Origin: DAOMNN01 sp050486545
GTDB taxonomy: Bacteria > Pseudomonadota > Gammaproteobacteria > Burkholderiales > Rhodocyclaceae
Reading direction: 5' to 3'
DNA length: 41,350 nucleotides
Assembly: GCA_050486545.1 (NCBI GenBank)
Contig: JBJHDM010000028.1
Coordinates: 1-41,350, forward strand
In this document: piece after piece, positions 7,230 through 14,567 of the stretch
Numbering within the stretch: the stretch's first letter is position 1
Layout: the number at the start of each line of letters is the position of its first letter
Notes under the pieces: generated by a model
Seen by the model: only the letters and a program-made list of their open reading frames with translations
Databases searched by the model: none
What the model was told of the DNA's origin: nothing
Program-made: the position numbers and the translations under genes

Positions 7230-9755
7230 TCAGGCTTCGGCGACGCGGCCCGGCGCGCGCGCCGGAGCCGCGAGCGGACCCGCGAGGCCGGACAGCGGTG
7301 CGCGGAAGCGGCGCAGGCGCAGCGCATTGCCGAGCACGCACACGCTCGACAGCGACATCGCCGCGGCCGCGAAGATCGGCGACAGCAGCACGCCCGCCGG
7401 CGCGTAGAGCACACCGGCCGCAAGTGGAATGAGCGCGGCGTTGTACGCGAACGCCCAGAACAGATTCTGCGCGATGTTGCGCATCGTCGCGCGCGACAGC
7501 GCGACCGCGCGCGGCACGCCGGCCAGATCGCCCGACATCAGCACGACGTCGGCGCTCTCGATCGCGACGTCGGTGCCGGTGCCGATCGCAATGCCGACGT
7601 CGGCTTCGGCGAGCGCCGGTGCGTCGTTGATGCCGTCGCCGACGAAGGCCACGCGCCGGCCGTCGTGGCGCAGGCCCTTCAGCGCCTCGACCTTGCCGTC
7701 CGGCAAGACCTCGGCGACGACCTCGTCGATGCCGGCCTGGCGCGCGATCGCGTGCGCGGTGCGGTAATTGTCGCCGGTGATCATCGCGACGCGCAGCCCC
7801 ATCTGGTGCAAGGCCCGGACCGCCTGCACCGAGGTGTCCTTGAGCGGGTCAGCGACCGCGATGATCGCGGCGAGCCGGCCGTCGATCGCGGCGTAGAGCG
7901 GCGACTTGCCCTCGTCGCCGAGGCGCTCGGCGTGCAGTGCAAAGGTGTCGACGTCCAGACCGAGGCGGCGCATCAGCCGGTCGGCGCCGATCTCGACGCT
8001 GCGGCCGGCAACCGTCGCGCGCACGCCGTGGCCGGCCGTCGCCTCGAAGCCTTCGGCGTCGGCGAGCTCGAGCCCGGCCGCACGGGCGGCGGCGACGATC
8101 GCCTCGGCGATCGGGTGCTCGGAGCGGCGCTCGACCGCGGCGACCAACGCGAGCACCTCGTCGCGGGAGAAGCCTTCGGCGGTCATCAGGTCGGTCAGCT
8201 CGGGGTGGCCGACGGTCAGCGTGCCGGTCTTGTCGAGCGCGACGACGTCGGCATCGCGCAGCATCTGCAGCGCGTCGCCCTTGCGGAACAGCACGCCCAT
8301 CGCGGCCGCCCGCCCGGTCGCGACCATGATCGAGGTCGGCGTCGCGAGCCCCATCGCGCACGGGCAGGCGACGATCAGCACCGCGACCGCATTGACCAGC
8401 GCGAAGGTCAGCGCCGGCTCGGGCCCGAACGCGAGCCAGATCAGGAAGGTCAGCACCGCGACCGCCATCACGATCGGCACGAACACCATCGTGACCTTGT
8501 CGACCAGCGCCTGGATCGGCAGCTTGGCCCCCTGCGCGGTCTCGACCATGCGAATGATCTGCGCGAGCACGGTGTCGGCGCCGACCTTGGTCGCGCGGAA
8601 GCTGAACGCGCCGCGCGTGTTGATCGTGCCGCCGACCACCGAGCTGCCGGCGGTCTTCTCGACCGGTACCGGCTCGCCGGTGATCATCGACTCGTCGACG
8701 AAGGACGCGCCGTCGGTCACCTCGCCGTCGACGGCGATCTTCTCGCCCGGTCGGACCTCGATCACGTCCCCGACGACGACCTCCTCGATCGCGACCTCGC
8801 TCGGCGCACCGTCGCGCACGACGCGCGCGGTGCGCGGCTGGATGCGCATCAGCCGCTGGATCGCCTCGCTGGTGCGCCCGCGCGCGCGTGCTTCGAGCAG
8901 CCGGCCGACGAGGATCAGCGTGATGATCACCGCGGCCGCTTCGTAATAGACATTGACCGTGCCTTCGGGCAGCAAGCCCGGCGCGAAGGTCGCAACCACC
9001 GAGTAGGTCCACGCCGCACCCGTGCCGATCGCGACCAGCGCGTTCATGTCCGGTGCGCCGCGCAGCAAGGCCGGGATGCCCTTGCGGAAGAAACGCAGGC
9101 CCGGTCCGAACAGGATCAGCGTCGCAAGTGCGAACTGCAACAGCCAGCTCTCGCGGTGGCCGATGGTCGTCATCACCCACTCGTGCATGCCGGGGATGAA
9201 GTGCGAACCCATCTCGAGCACGAACACCGGTGCCGTCAGCGCCGCGGCGATCCACACCGCGTGCTGCAGGCTGCGCTCTTCTGCCTGCGCGGTCGCGGCG
9301 CGCGCCGACTCGCTGACGTCGCCGGCCGCACGCGCGCCGAAGCCGGCCTTCTTGACCGCGTCGAGCAGCGCCGCGAGCGGCACCTCGCCGGTGGTCTCGA
9401 TGTGCGCGCGCCGCGCGGCGAGGTTGACGCTCGCATCGACCACGCCGGGCACGCGCTTCAGGACCTTCTCGACACGCCCGACGCAGGCTGCGCAGCTCAT
9501 GCCCTCGATGTCGAGCGTAACCTTGTCGCGCGTGACCTCGTAGCCGGCCTTGCGGACCGCGTCGGCGAGCGCGGCGAACGAGACGTCCGGCACGACCGCC
9601 ACGGTTGCCGCCTCGGTGGCGAGATTCACATTCGCCGCGCGAACGCCCTCGACCTTCATCAATGCCTTTTCGACGTGCGCGACGCACGAGGCGCAGGTCA
9701 TCCCGGTGATGTTCAGTGTGCGTACTTGTTCTTCGGCTGTGGTCGCCTGGTTCAT
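7230..9755 (-). CDS. copA: CopA, Cu(+)-exporting P1B-type ATPase with two HMA domains
   Basis: 841-aa inner-membrane pump that moves Cu(I) from cytoplasm to periplasm using ATP. Two intact N-terminal HMA domains (GMTCASC at 18-24, GMSCAAC at 85-91) lead into eight membrane helices. Transport site CPC is at 464-466 (VACPCAMGLATP), actuator TGEP near 359, phosphorylation DKTGTLT at 508-514, and hinge VGDGINDAPAL near the C terminus. Length is normal for CopA. GGAGAAG precedes ATG 9755. It is transcribed from the CueR-type promoter at 9795-9825, 40 bases upstream, and followed by cueR. All catalytic residues are present. Confidence 0.95.
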   Translation of the reverse strand: MNQATTAEEQVRTLNITGMTCASCVAHVEKALMKVEGVRAANVNLATEAATVAVVPDVSFAALADAVRKAGYEVTRDKVTLDIEGMSCAACVGRVEKVLKRVPGVVDASVNLAARRAHIETTGEVPLAALLDAVKKAGFGARAAGDVSESARAATAQAEERSLQHAVWIAAALTAPVFVLEMGSHFIPGMHEWVMTTIGHRESWLLQFALATLILFGPGLRFFRKGIPALLRGAPDMNALVAIGTGAAWTYSVVATFAPGLLPEGTVNVYYEAAAVIITLILVGRLLEARARGRTSEAIQRLMRIQPRTARVVRDGAPSEVAIEEVVVGDVIEVRPGEKIAVDGEVTDGASFVDESMITGEPVPVEKTAGSSVVGGTINTRGAFSFRATKVGADTVLAQIIRMVETAQGAKLPIQALVDKVTMVFVPIVMAVAVLTFLIWLAFGPEPALTFALVNAVAVLIVACPCAMGLATPTSIMVATGRAAAMGVLFRKGDALQMLRDADVVALDKTGTLTVGHPELTDLMTAEGFSRDEVLALVAAVERRSEHPIAEAIVAAARAAGLELADAEGFEATAGHGVRATVAGRSVEIGADRLMRRLGLDVDTFALHAERLGDEGKSPLYAAIDGRLAAIIAVADPLKDTSVQAVRALHQMGLRVAMITGDNYRTAHAIARQAGIDEVVAEVLPDGKVEALKGLRHDGRRVAFVGDGINDAPALAEADVGIAIGTGTDVAIESADVVLMSGDLAGVPRAVALSRATMRNIAQNLFWAFAYNAALIPLAAGVLYAPAGVLLSPIFAAAAMSLSSVCVLGNALRLRRFRAPLSGLAGPLAAPARAPGRVAEA

Positions 9756-9794
9756 TCGATCTTCTCCGTATCGGGGTTGGGGGCCGGCTGCTGC

Positions 9795-9825
9795 ACTGTA
9801 GACCTTGACATCAAGGGAAGGTCAA
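9795..9825 (-). promoter_or_regulatory. CueR-type promoter of copA
   Basis: Minus strand: -35 TTGACC (9825-9820), a 19-base spacer with the dyad CCTTCCCTTGATGTCAAGG, -10 TACAGT (9800-9795). An over-long 19-bp spacer with a central dyad is the signature of MerR-family activated promoters. The -35 overlaps the last codons and stop of copZ (stop at 9822-9824), so copA can be induced separately from copZ. Confidence 0.85.
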
Positions 9826-10031
9826 GATTCTTTTTCGGCCAGGCACGCCGGATAGCCCGCGTCGGTGATCGCACGGGCGAGCGATGCGGCGCCTTCGACT
9901 GAATCGATCCTCAGTCGAGCCGCCGCGATATCGGACTCGACACGTGCATCCGCGTCGAGCGTCTGGATGGCCTGCGTGATCCTGCGTACGCATCCGCCGC
10001 AGCGCATGCCTTGAACTTTGAACGCCTGCAT
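9822..10031 (-). CDS. copZ: CopZ-like copper chaperone (HMA domain)
   Basis: 69-aa cytoplasmic copper chaperone consisting of one HMA domain. The metal site is GMRCGGCVRR (Cys-x2-Cys at residues 10 and 13), followed by the beta-alpha-beta pattern ending AGYPACLAEKES. Start ATG 10031 has AAGGAG 6 bases upstream; a longer frame from 10085 would run through the promoter. It lies directly upstream of copA in the same direction and has its own CueR-type promoter at 10066-10096. It would deliver Cu(I) to CopA. An extra Cys near the C terminus is unusual but harmless to the assignment. Confidence 0.9.
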   Translation of the reverse strand: MQAFKVQGMRCGGCVRRITQAIQTLDADARVESDIAAARLRIDSVEGAASLARAITDAGYPACLAEKES

Positions 10032-10065
10032 GATGTTCTCCTTGGGGTTCGGGTCAGGTGAGCGC

Positions 10066-10096
10066 AGTCTGATCCTTGCCATCATGGCAAGGTCAA
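10066..10096 (-). promoter_or_regulatory. CueR-type promoter of copZ
   Basis: Minus strand: -35 TTGACC (10096-10091), a 19-base spacer containing the dyad CCTTGCCATGATGGCAAGG, and a weak -10 CAGACT (10071-10066), 35 bases upstream of the copZ ATG. The architecture matches the copA promoter and fits activation by the CueR encoded downstream. Confidence 0.78.
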
Positions 10097-10194
10097 CACC
10101 TCGGTTGCAGCGCGCGAGGTGTCCGCCGATCGGCTGGTTCGGGAGGCCGCCTTTGCACGCAACAGGATGGCAGTGGATTGCGCTCGACGCGAAA

Positions 10195-10222
10195 GCTTAC
10201 GAAGCCGTAATGGTCGGATCAC
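10195..10222. promoter_or_regulatory. Possible CopR/CusR-type box (weaker candidate)
   Basis: On the minus strand the region reads GTGAT, 5 bases, CATTAC, 6 bases, GTAAGC, which fits the spacing of the other boxes but differs at several positions. It lies upstream of the plus-strand mini-ORF and small membrane gene that follow. Treated as tentative. Confidence 0.35.
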
Positions 10223-10247
10223 GTGTGTGTCAACACAGACCGGGAGA

Positions 10248-10361
10248 ATGTTTCTCATGGGTTGCGCTCGCCATTGCGGGGAGCATCCGATCGATGCGTG
10301 CCGGCCATGGGGGCGATCGTCGTCACCGCAGGCAAGTAGGGACAACGCGGGGTGGAGATGA
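10248..10361 (+). CDS. Possible Cys/His-rich mini-ORF (37 aa)
   Basis: A short frame whose N-terminal half is rich in potential metal ligands (MGCARHCGEHPIDACRPW). GGGAG lies just before ATG 10248 and 10 bases before an alternative ATG 10257. Its TGA overlaps the ATG of the next gene (ATGA at 10358), as in coupled genes. There is no homology I recognise and codon use is not decisive. It could be a leader peptide or chance. Confidence 0.25.
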   Translation: MFLMGCARHCGEHPIDACRPWGRSSSPQASRDNAGWR

Positions 10362-10540
10362 GCAGACGCATCAATGACTGGCTATGGTTGTGCCCGGTGA
10401 TGGCGATTGCGCTCGCGGCCGCGATCTTGTGGTGGTGGGGGCTCACTACGCTGGGCGCGTTCCTTGCCGCCTTGGTGCTGGTGTGCCCGGTCGTGTTGCT
10501 GTGGGGCGCCTGGCAATCGCGCCGCTCCCGTCGAAAATGA
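10358..10540 (+). CDS. Small two-helix membrane protein (60 aa)
   Basis: 60 aa with two hydrophobic segments (LWLCPVMAIALAAAILWWW and TTLGAFLAALVLVCPVVLL) and a basic C-terminal tail QSRRSRRK that should face the cytoplasm. I chose ATG 10358; an in-frame GTG at 10352 is also possible. It is the only plus-strand gene between copZ and the pseudogene scar. No named family is recognised. Its place in the island and two membrane cysteines make a copper-related role possible but unproven. Confidence 0.55.
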   Translation: MSRRINDWLWLCPVMAIALAAAILWWWGLTTLGAFLAALVLVCPVVLLWGAWQSRRSRRK

Positions 10541-10568
10541 AGACGGTGTTGCGGCCCGCTGGCGCGCA

Positions 10569-10694
10569 TCAGAAGAACCGCGCGATCCGCAGCATCACGA
10601 AGCTGTCATCGCGAACACCGCTCAGCATGGGGTCGGCGCGCGCGACGCCGTGAAAGCTGCGCGCCTCGAGCTCGAGCTTCCAGGCCGCTCCGAG
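10569..10694 (-). pseudogene. 3' fragment of an outer-membrane beta-barrel gene
   Basis: The minus strand reads LGAAWKLELEARSFHGVARA, then a stretch with DDSFVMLRIARFF and a stop at 10569-10571. Alternating hydrophobic residues and a terminal Phe are the C-terminal beta-strand signature of outer-membrane barrels. There is no start and the frame continues upstream into an unrelated gene start, so this is a remnant joined by deletion. Confidence 0.6.
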
Positions 10695-10696
10695 GT

Positions 10697-10870
10697 GCCG
10701 GCCTGCGTGACGATCAGGTCTGCGTCGCGCTCGAACACGGCACGGCGCAATTGCGCGCTCTGGCCCTGCATGAAGCCTTCGAGTACCAGGACCACCGCTG
10801 CGATCGCGAACACCGTCAGCGCGGTGCGCCAGGGGTCGTAAGCAAGTTGGCGGTAGATCAGGCGAAGCAT
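10697..10870 (-). pseudogene. 5' fragment of an FtsX/MacB-type ABC permease gene
   Basis: Starts MLRLIYRQLAYDPWRTALTV, a first membrane helix and then FERDADLIVTQAG, typical of the N terminus of FtsX-like ABC permeases. After about 58 codons the family similarity stops and the frame passes out of register into the beta-barrel remnant at 10569-10694. Normal permeases are about 380-400 aa, so over 80% is missing. Probably a deletion scar. Confidence 0.65.
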
Positions 10871-11020
10871 CGGGGGGTCTCCGCTCGTGTCGCGCAACGC
10901 CGTATGCTGCGCTCGCGTCCGGTCAAAACGGATCGGCTCGCAGAAGAGGCCGTCGGCGCGATCCCGCGCGACCTGTTTTGACAGCCTCTTTCATGCTGCG
11001 CTCGCGGATCCGACGCGAAG

Positions 11021-11048
11021 CTGACACGCGGATTACATTTCAATGACA
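11021..11048. promoter_or_regulatory. CopR/CusR-type box, site b
   Basis: CTGAC, 5 bases, GATTAC (11031-11036), 6 bases, ATGACA. It can also be read as three direct repeats TGACA / TTACA / TGACA at 11-bp periodicity, typical of OmpR-family binding. It lies upstream of the plus-strand genes at 11168 and 11596. Confidence 0.6.
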
Positions 11049-11103
11049 TGTGCGGATACGGGGGGTGGATGAGCGTTCCGTCTCGAATTGCTTTGCTATG
11101 ATG

Positions 11104-11125
11104 AAAAAACCGCACATGCGGTTTT
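11104..11125. terminator. Short hairpin with A/T flanks in the 5' region of gene 11168
   Basis: AAAACCGC, loop ACAT, GCGGTTTT form a perfect 8-bp stem, with A's before and T's after, in the style of a small intrinsic terminator. It sits between box b and the 11168 start, so it may be an attenuator-like leader element or a terminator remnant. Confidence 0.4.
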
Positions 11126-11167
11126 ACTCGCCCGGGTCAGGGGAAGCCCGGCTGGAGGAGATGGGGC

Positions 11168-11500
11168 ATGAGATCGAGCGAACGTTGCGCAACCTGGCTC
11201 GAACTGGCGGTTGCGCCAAGATGGCATAAGGACCGTGCGAAGATTGCGCTTCACCCGCTCATCGGGGCCGCGGAGGGGTGCTTTGTGCTGTCGATGGACG
11301 GTCGACGGCTGTTTTCCGGAAACCGGCGTCTGACCGTATTCAGCGGCCGCGAGGCTGCGCAGCATTTTCTCGACATGCTGCATATCGATGACTTCGAGCC
11401 GGGTGAGGCCACCGACGACGTGCCTGAATGTGAAGACCGCCATCACTGTCTGCACCTCGACCGAAGCGGGCAGCTGGCAGTCTGCCCGGTGAAGCGTTGA
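11168..11500 (+). CDS. Unknown protein, 110 aa, Cys/His-containing C terminus
   Basis: Soluble 110-aa product with GGAGGAG 8 bases before ATG 11168, so it is very likely translated. The middle reads HPLIGAAEGCFVLSMDGRRL and the C-terminal third carries a ligand-rich cluster ECEDRHHCLHLDRSG ending AVCPVKR. No signal peptide or membrane helix. I do not recognise a family. It lies about 120 bases after operator box b and is followed by a 38-aa membrane peptide gene on the same strand, which suggests a small copper-responsive unit. Confidence 0.7.
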   Translation: MRSSERCATWLELAVAPRWHKDRAKIALHPLIGAAEGCFVLSMDGRRLFSGNRRLTVFSGREAAQHFLDMLHIDDFEPGEATDDVPECEDRHHCLHLDRSGQLAVCPVKR

Positions 11501-11595
11501 GCGTCCCACGGAACCGGGCGGTGCGCCGAAGACGCGGTCCGCTTGGTAGCGGCCCCCATCACCCACATGCAGGGTGAGGCCATGGAGTGCGCATC

Positions 11596-11712
11596 ATGAT
11601 GAATGGAATGGGTTGGGGCATGGGATGGCTTTGGCTGTTGTTGCTGATTCTCGTCGTTCTCGGTATCGCAGCATTGGTGAAGTATCTGATATCGGGTCGT
11701 GGGGGAAAGTGA
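11596..11712 (+). CDS. Tiny Met/Trp-rich single-pass membrane peptide (38 aa)
   Basis: 38 aa: a Gly/Met/Trp-rich start (MMNGMGWGMGWLW), one hydrophobic helix (LLLLILVVLGIAALVKYL) and a short basic end SGRGGK. It resembles the small membrane peptides, often next to SHOCT-domain proteins, found in copper-resistance loci, but it lacks a SHOCT domain. GGAG lies 8 bases before ATG 11596. Same strand as the 110-aa gene 95 bases upstream. Confidence 0.68.
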   Translation: MMNGMGWGMGWLWLLLLILVVLGIAALVKYLISGRGGK

Positions 11713-11771
11713 AGGTCGAGGCGGCTCGTCTGCCATAATGACGGGCACGCAGTGACGGGGCCCGACCATCG

Positions 11772-13043
11772 ATGACCGAACCGATCCGCCTGCTGATCGA
11801 GCGCTGGAAGCACGATCCATCCAGTACCTATTCGACATGGTTTCTGTGGGAAGAGCGACTCAAGAACTTCCGATCGATTCGCCGTGGCATCGCCCAGGTG
11901 GTCGACGAGATCGAGGCAGGCAGCTTCGGTAACGCCTACCGTGGCTCGTCGCTCGAGACCGTCGTCGCCTCGGTCGCCGAGCAGCGGCAGATCTTCAAGG
12001 GGGCCGATCACGCCTTCCTGTGGAAGCCGAAGCTGCGCATTCCCGACATCTACGAGCACGCCGGCAACCAGCGGGCCTTCGCGCGGCTGCTCCACACCTG
12101 CACCTGCTGCAGCACCGAAGCGCAGATCCTCGAGGCGATCCGCCACATCGATGCGCTCGGCATCAAGGGGCTGGGGCCCGCGGTCGCCAATCTGCTTTAC
12201 TTCCTCCACCCGACCATCATGCCGCCGTTCAACACGGCCATCGTCGACGGCTACAACGCGCTGACCGGGGCCAAGGTGAAGCTGGGTCGCTGGGAATATT
12301 ACCTCGCGATGCGCCAGGGGGTGCTGGCACTCAATGAGCGCTACCGGCACCTGTTGTCGAATGACCTCGGCGCCGTGGCCGGCCTGCTGTTCGACCTCGG
12401 TTCGGGGCGCTACCCGGCGCCCCCGCTCGGTGGTGACGTGGCGGCGTGCAACGCCTGGGAGTCGGACCTCGCGCGCGTGCGCGAGGAAAGCGCGGCGATG
12501 CGCAAGGCGCTCGAGGCCGCACGTGACGGCGACCATACGCACACCGAGGTACAGGGCTGGCTGCGCGATCTCGGCAAGGCGCTGGGCTTTGCCGTCTGGA
12601 TCGCCGCGAACGACCGCAGTCGTGCGTACGGCGAGGGCAGGCTGGGCGACGGCTGCCTGGCCGCGCTGCCCGAGCCCATCGCGAGCATGCGGGGGGTCGA
12701 GGCGGTGCGCCTGATCGACGTCATCTGGCTTGCGCCGGAGACCGGGCGCGCCGTAGCCGCGTTCGAGGTCGAGCACACGACCTCGATCTACTCGGGCATC
12801 GTGCGGATGCTCGACCTCGCATACGGCAGCGAGCTCGAGGCCTGCGAGGGGTTCTTTCTCGTCGCGCCGGACGAGCGCGAATCCGATGTACGCCAGCAGC
12901 TCAGGCGCCCGGCCTTCTCGCGCATCGCCGAGCTGGGCATGCGCTATCTGCCGTACGGCGAGCTCCGCGAGCAGCGTGAAGCAATCGCGCGGTTTGGTGC
13001 CGGGCTGAAGCCGATCTTCGCTATTTCCAGCCGGCTCGATTGA
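11772..13043 (+). CDS. Orphan restriction-endonuclease-like protein (PD-(D/E)XK-type C terminus)
   Basis: 423 aa, cytoplasmic. The N-terminal part (to about 210) is helical with an HhH-like segment (HIDALGIKGLGPAVANLLYF). The C-terminal domain contains AVAAFEVEHTTSIYSGIVRM, an E-x-E-containing strand followed by a helix, as in proteins annotated as type II restriction endonuclease-like. A loop FFLVAPDERESDVRQQL follows. No partner methyltransferase is adjacent. No copper box lies directly before it. Activity as a nuclease is inferred from family resemblance only. Confidence 0.7.
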   Translation: MTEPIRLLIERWKHDPSSTYSTWFLWEERLKNFRSIRRGIAQVVDEIEAGSFGNAYRGSSLETVVASVAEQRQIFKGADHAFLWKPKLRIPDIYEHAGNQRAFARLLHTCTCCSTEAQILEAIRHIDALGIKGLGPAVANLLYFLHPTIMPPFNTAIVDGYNALTGAKVKLGRWEYYLAMRQGVLALNERYRHLLSNDLGAVAGLLFDLGSGRYPAPPLGGDVAACNAWESDLARVREESAAMRKALEAARDGDHTHTEVQGWLRDLGKALGFAVWIAANDRSRAYGEGRLGDGCLAALPEPIASMRGVEAVRLIDVIWLAPETGRAVAAFEVEHTTSIYSGIVRMLDLAYGSELEACEGFFLVAPDERESDVRQQLRRPAFSRIAELGMRYLPYGELREQREAIARFGAGLKPIFAISSRLD

Positions 13044-13230
13044 GAGCAAGACCGGAAGAGCGCCTGTCCGTTGTTTGCCGCGCTACTTGAGCTTCACGTC
13101 GCGCATGTGATTTACGATTGCGTCAAGTCTGCGATTGACCCCGAAACCGACGCCATGAAGGGATGTCGAATACCGTCGGCGATACATACTTCTTTGCATC
13201 CCAACGGGTCATCGTGAACGTCGGTGTGCC

Positions 13231-13863
13231 GTGGTGGAGTCCATGTTGTCCGAATTGATGCTGGCGATGGCGCTTTCGGCCGGCGAAGCGGATCTGCTGA
13301 CCCGCGCGATCGAGCGCTACGCCACGGTCGAAACCTATCGCGTCACGATTCGCTCGAGCCACGCCGACGGCGACGAGCATCTGCGCTATTTCTATCAACG
13401 GCCCGGCTGGGTGCGCATGGAGTTCATCCGGCCGCACGCGGGTGCGGTGTTGATCTACGATCCGGACACGCAAAGGGTGCGGCTGTGGCCGTTCGGTGCC
13501 GGGCGTTTCCCGGAGCTGAATTTGAGCCCCGCCAACCCGCTCATCCGCAGCGCACGCGGCCAGCGCGTCGATCGATCGGATGTCGGCGCGCTGCTCGACA
13601 ACATCGCACGGCTGGCGCGCGGCGGCGACGTTGCATCACCGCGCAGGACAACGTTGGGGGGCCGGGCGGTGGAATACCTGGAGGTGGCCGGCGCGCGCGG
13701 TGTGACGATCGCCGGCGTGCATCGCTACGCGCTGTGGCTGGATGCGGAAACGCTGTTCCCGGTGCAGGTGATCAGCCGCGACGTGCACGGCAACGTCATC
13801 GAAACCGTGAGCATGGAAGGTGCGCAGATCAACGTCGGGTTGCCGTCGGAACTGTTCAGGTGA
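13231..13863 (+). CDS. LolA-like/DUF1571-type periplasmic protein
   Basis: About 210 aa, mostly beta-strand pattern: YRVTIRSSHADGDEHLRYF, then PGWVRMEFIRPHAGAVLIY and a late KLWF-like beta set, matching the half-barrel of LolA-like outer-membrane lipoprotein carrier relatives. A weak hydrophobic N terminus (MLSELMLAMALSAGEA) may be a short signal. The start is uncertain: GTG 13231 or ATG 13243. It stands alone between the nuclease-like gene and the convergent FixH-like gene. Substrate and role are unknown. Confidence 0.65.
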   Translation: MVESMLSELMLAMALSAGEADLLTRAIERYATVETYRVTIRSSHADGDEHLRYFYQRPGWVRMEFIRPHAGAVLIYDPDTQRVRLWPFGAGRFPELNLSPANPLIRSARGQRVDRSDVGALLDNIARLARGGDVASPRRTTLGGRAVEYLEVAGARGVTIAGVHRYALWLDAETLFPVQVISRDVHGNVIETVSMEGAQINVGLPSELFR

Positions 13864-14039
13864 CACTGACGCGTCGACGACCGCCAATGGTGCAAGTCGG
13901 GAAGGCGATCGCCTTCGAGGCCACTCCTTAGGGTGCGCCACGACGCTCAGCCCGTCGCGGCCGACACCAGCGGACCGCGCCGCGGGATGAACACCGATGC
14001 AGGCGCCCTATGGTCGGGGTGGGCGCAGCCAAACGCGAT

Positions 14040-14501
14040 TCAGCGATGCGGGTGGTCGAAACGCGCCTCGACGGGGCGCGCTCCCGGCACGCGAATCTCG
14101 AGTACGACGCGGTAGTGGCCGGCACTGCGCATCGGGAAGAAATTGCCGAATGTGACCGTGTCGCCGATGACCATCGGTTCCAGCGTCCTGCTTGTGCCGG
14201 CCATGCCGAGTTCGCCGACCGTCGCGCGTACAACGGCATTGTCGATCCGGTCGCCTTCCCGGTCGTACAGCGCGACCATCAGATGGTAGTCTCCACGGCG
14301 CGCTTTGCCATGCATCGGTTCGGCGTCGTGCGGCGCTGTTTGGCGGGTAGCGATCTGCGCGGGCAGAAAACCGTAGTAGATGTCGATGTCGCCCGCGGTC
14401 GCGTGCTGGTGCAGTTCCTGCGCCGTTGCCGAGCCCGTGGCGGCCAGCAGCGTGACGGCCGCCAGCGCGGGAAGCAGGTTTTTCAGAATGGACTGGATCA
14501 T
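14040..14501 (-). CDS. Periplasmic FixH/YtkA-like protein
   Basis: 153 aa with a signal peptide (LLPALAAVTLLAATGSATAQ) and a mature beta-sandwich of about 125 residues: GDYHLMVALYDREGDRI, ATVGELGMAGTSRTLEPM and GHYRVVLEIRVPGARPVEA, ending HPHR. The pattern fits FixH/YtkA-like domains, which often accompany copper ATPases (as FixH with FixI). GGAG precedes ATG 14501. It follows the second copA by about 62 bases across a hairpin and is probably co-transcribed. Periplasmic copper delivery or acceptance is inferred. Confidence 0.72.
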   Translation of the reverse strand: MIQSILKNLLPALAAVTLLAATGSATAQELHQHATAGDIDIYYGFLPAQIATRQTAPHDAEPMHGKARRGDYHLMVALYDREGDRIDNAVVRATVGELGMAGTSRTLEPMVIGDTVTFGNFFPMRSAGHYRVVLEIRVPGARPVEARFDHPHR

Positions 14502-14522
14502 CGCGTTCTCCTCGATGCCTTA

Positions 14523-14567
14523 TTGAACGATGCGGTGCTTCGGTGGCACCAGGTGCGGCCCGTTCAA
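14523..14567. other. Intercistronic hairpin between copA2 and FixH-like gene
   Basis: Outer arms TTGAACG / CGTTCAA (perfect) enclose an inner stem GGTGC / GCACC. The hairpin spans the copA2 stop codon (14564-14566). It lacks a T-run, so an mRNA-stabilising or attenuating structure is more likely than a terminator. Confidence 0.45.

Noticed and set aside
7665..9902. Long plus-strand open frame opposite copA
   Set aside because: Antisense shadow with low-complexity Arg/Asp/Gln composition; copA on the minus strand has every ATPase motif.
13110..13121. ATTTAC-N6-GTCAAG resembling a copper box before the LolA-like gene
   Set aside because: No CTGAC at the expected distance and one mismatch in the main half-site; too weak to list.
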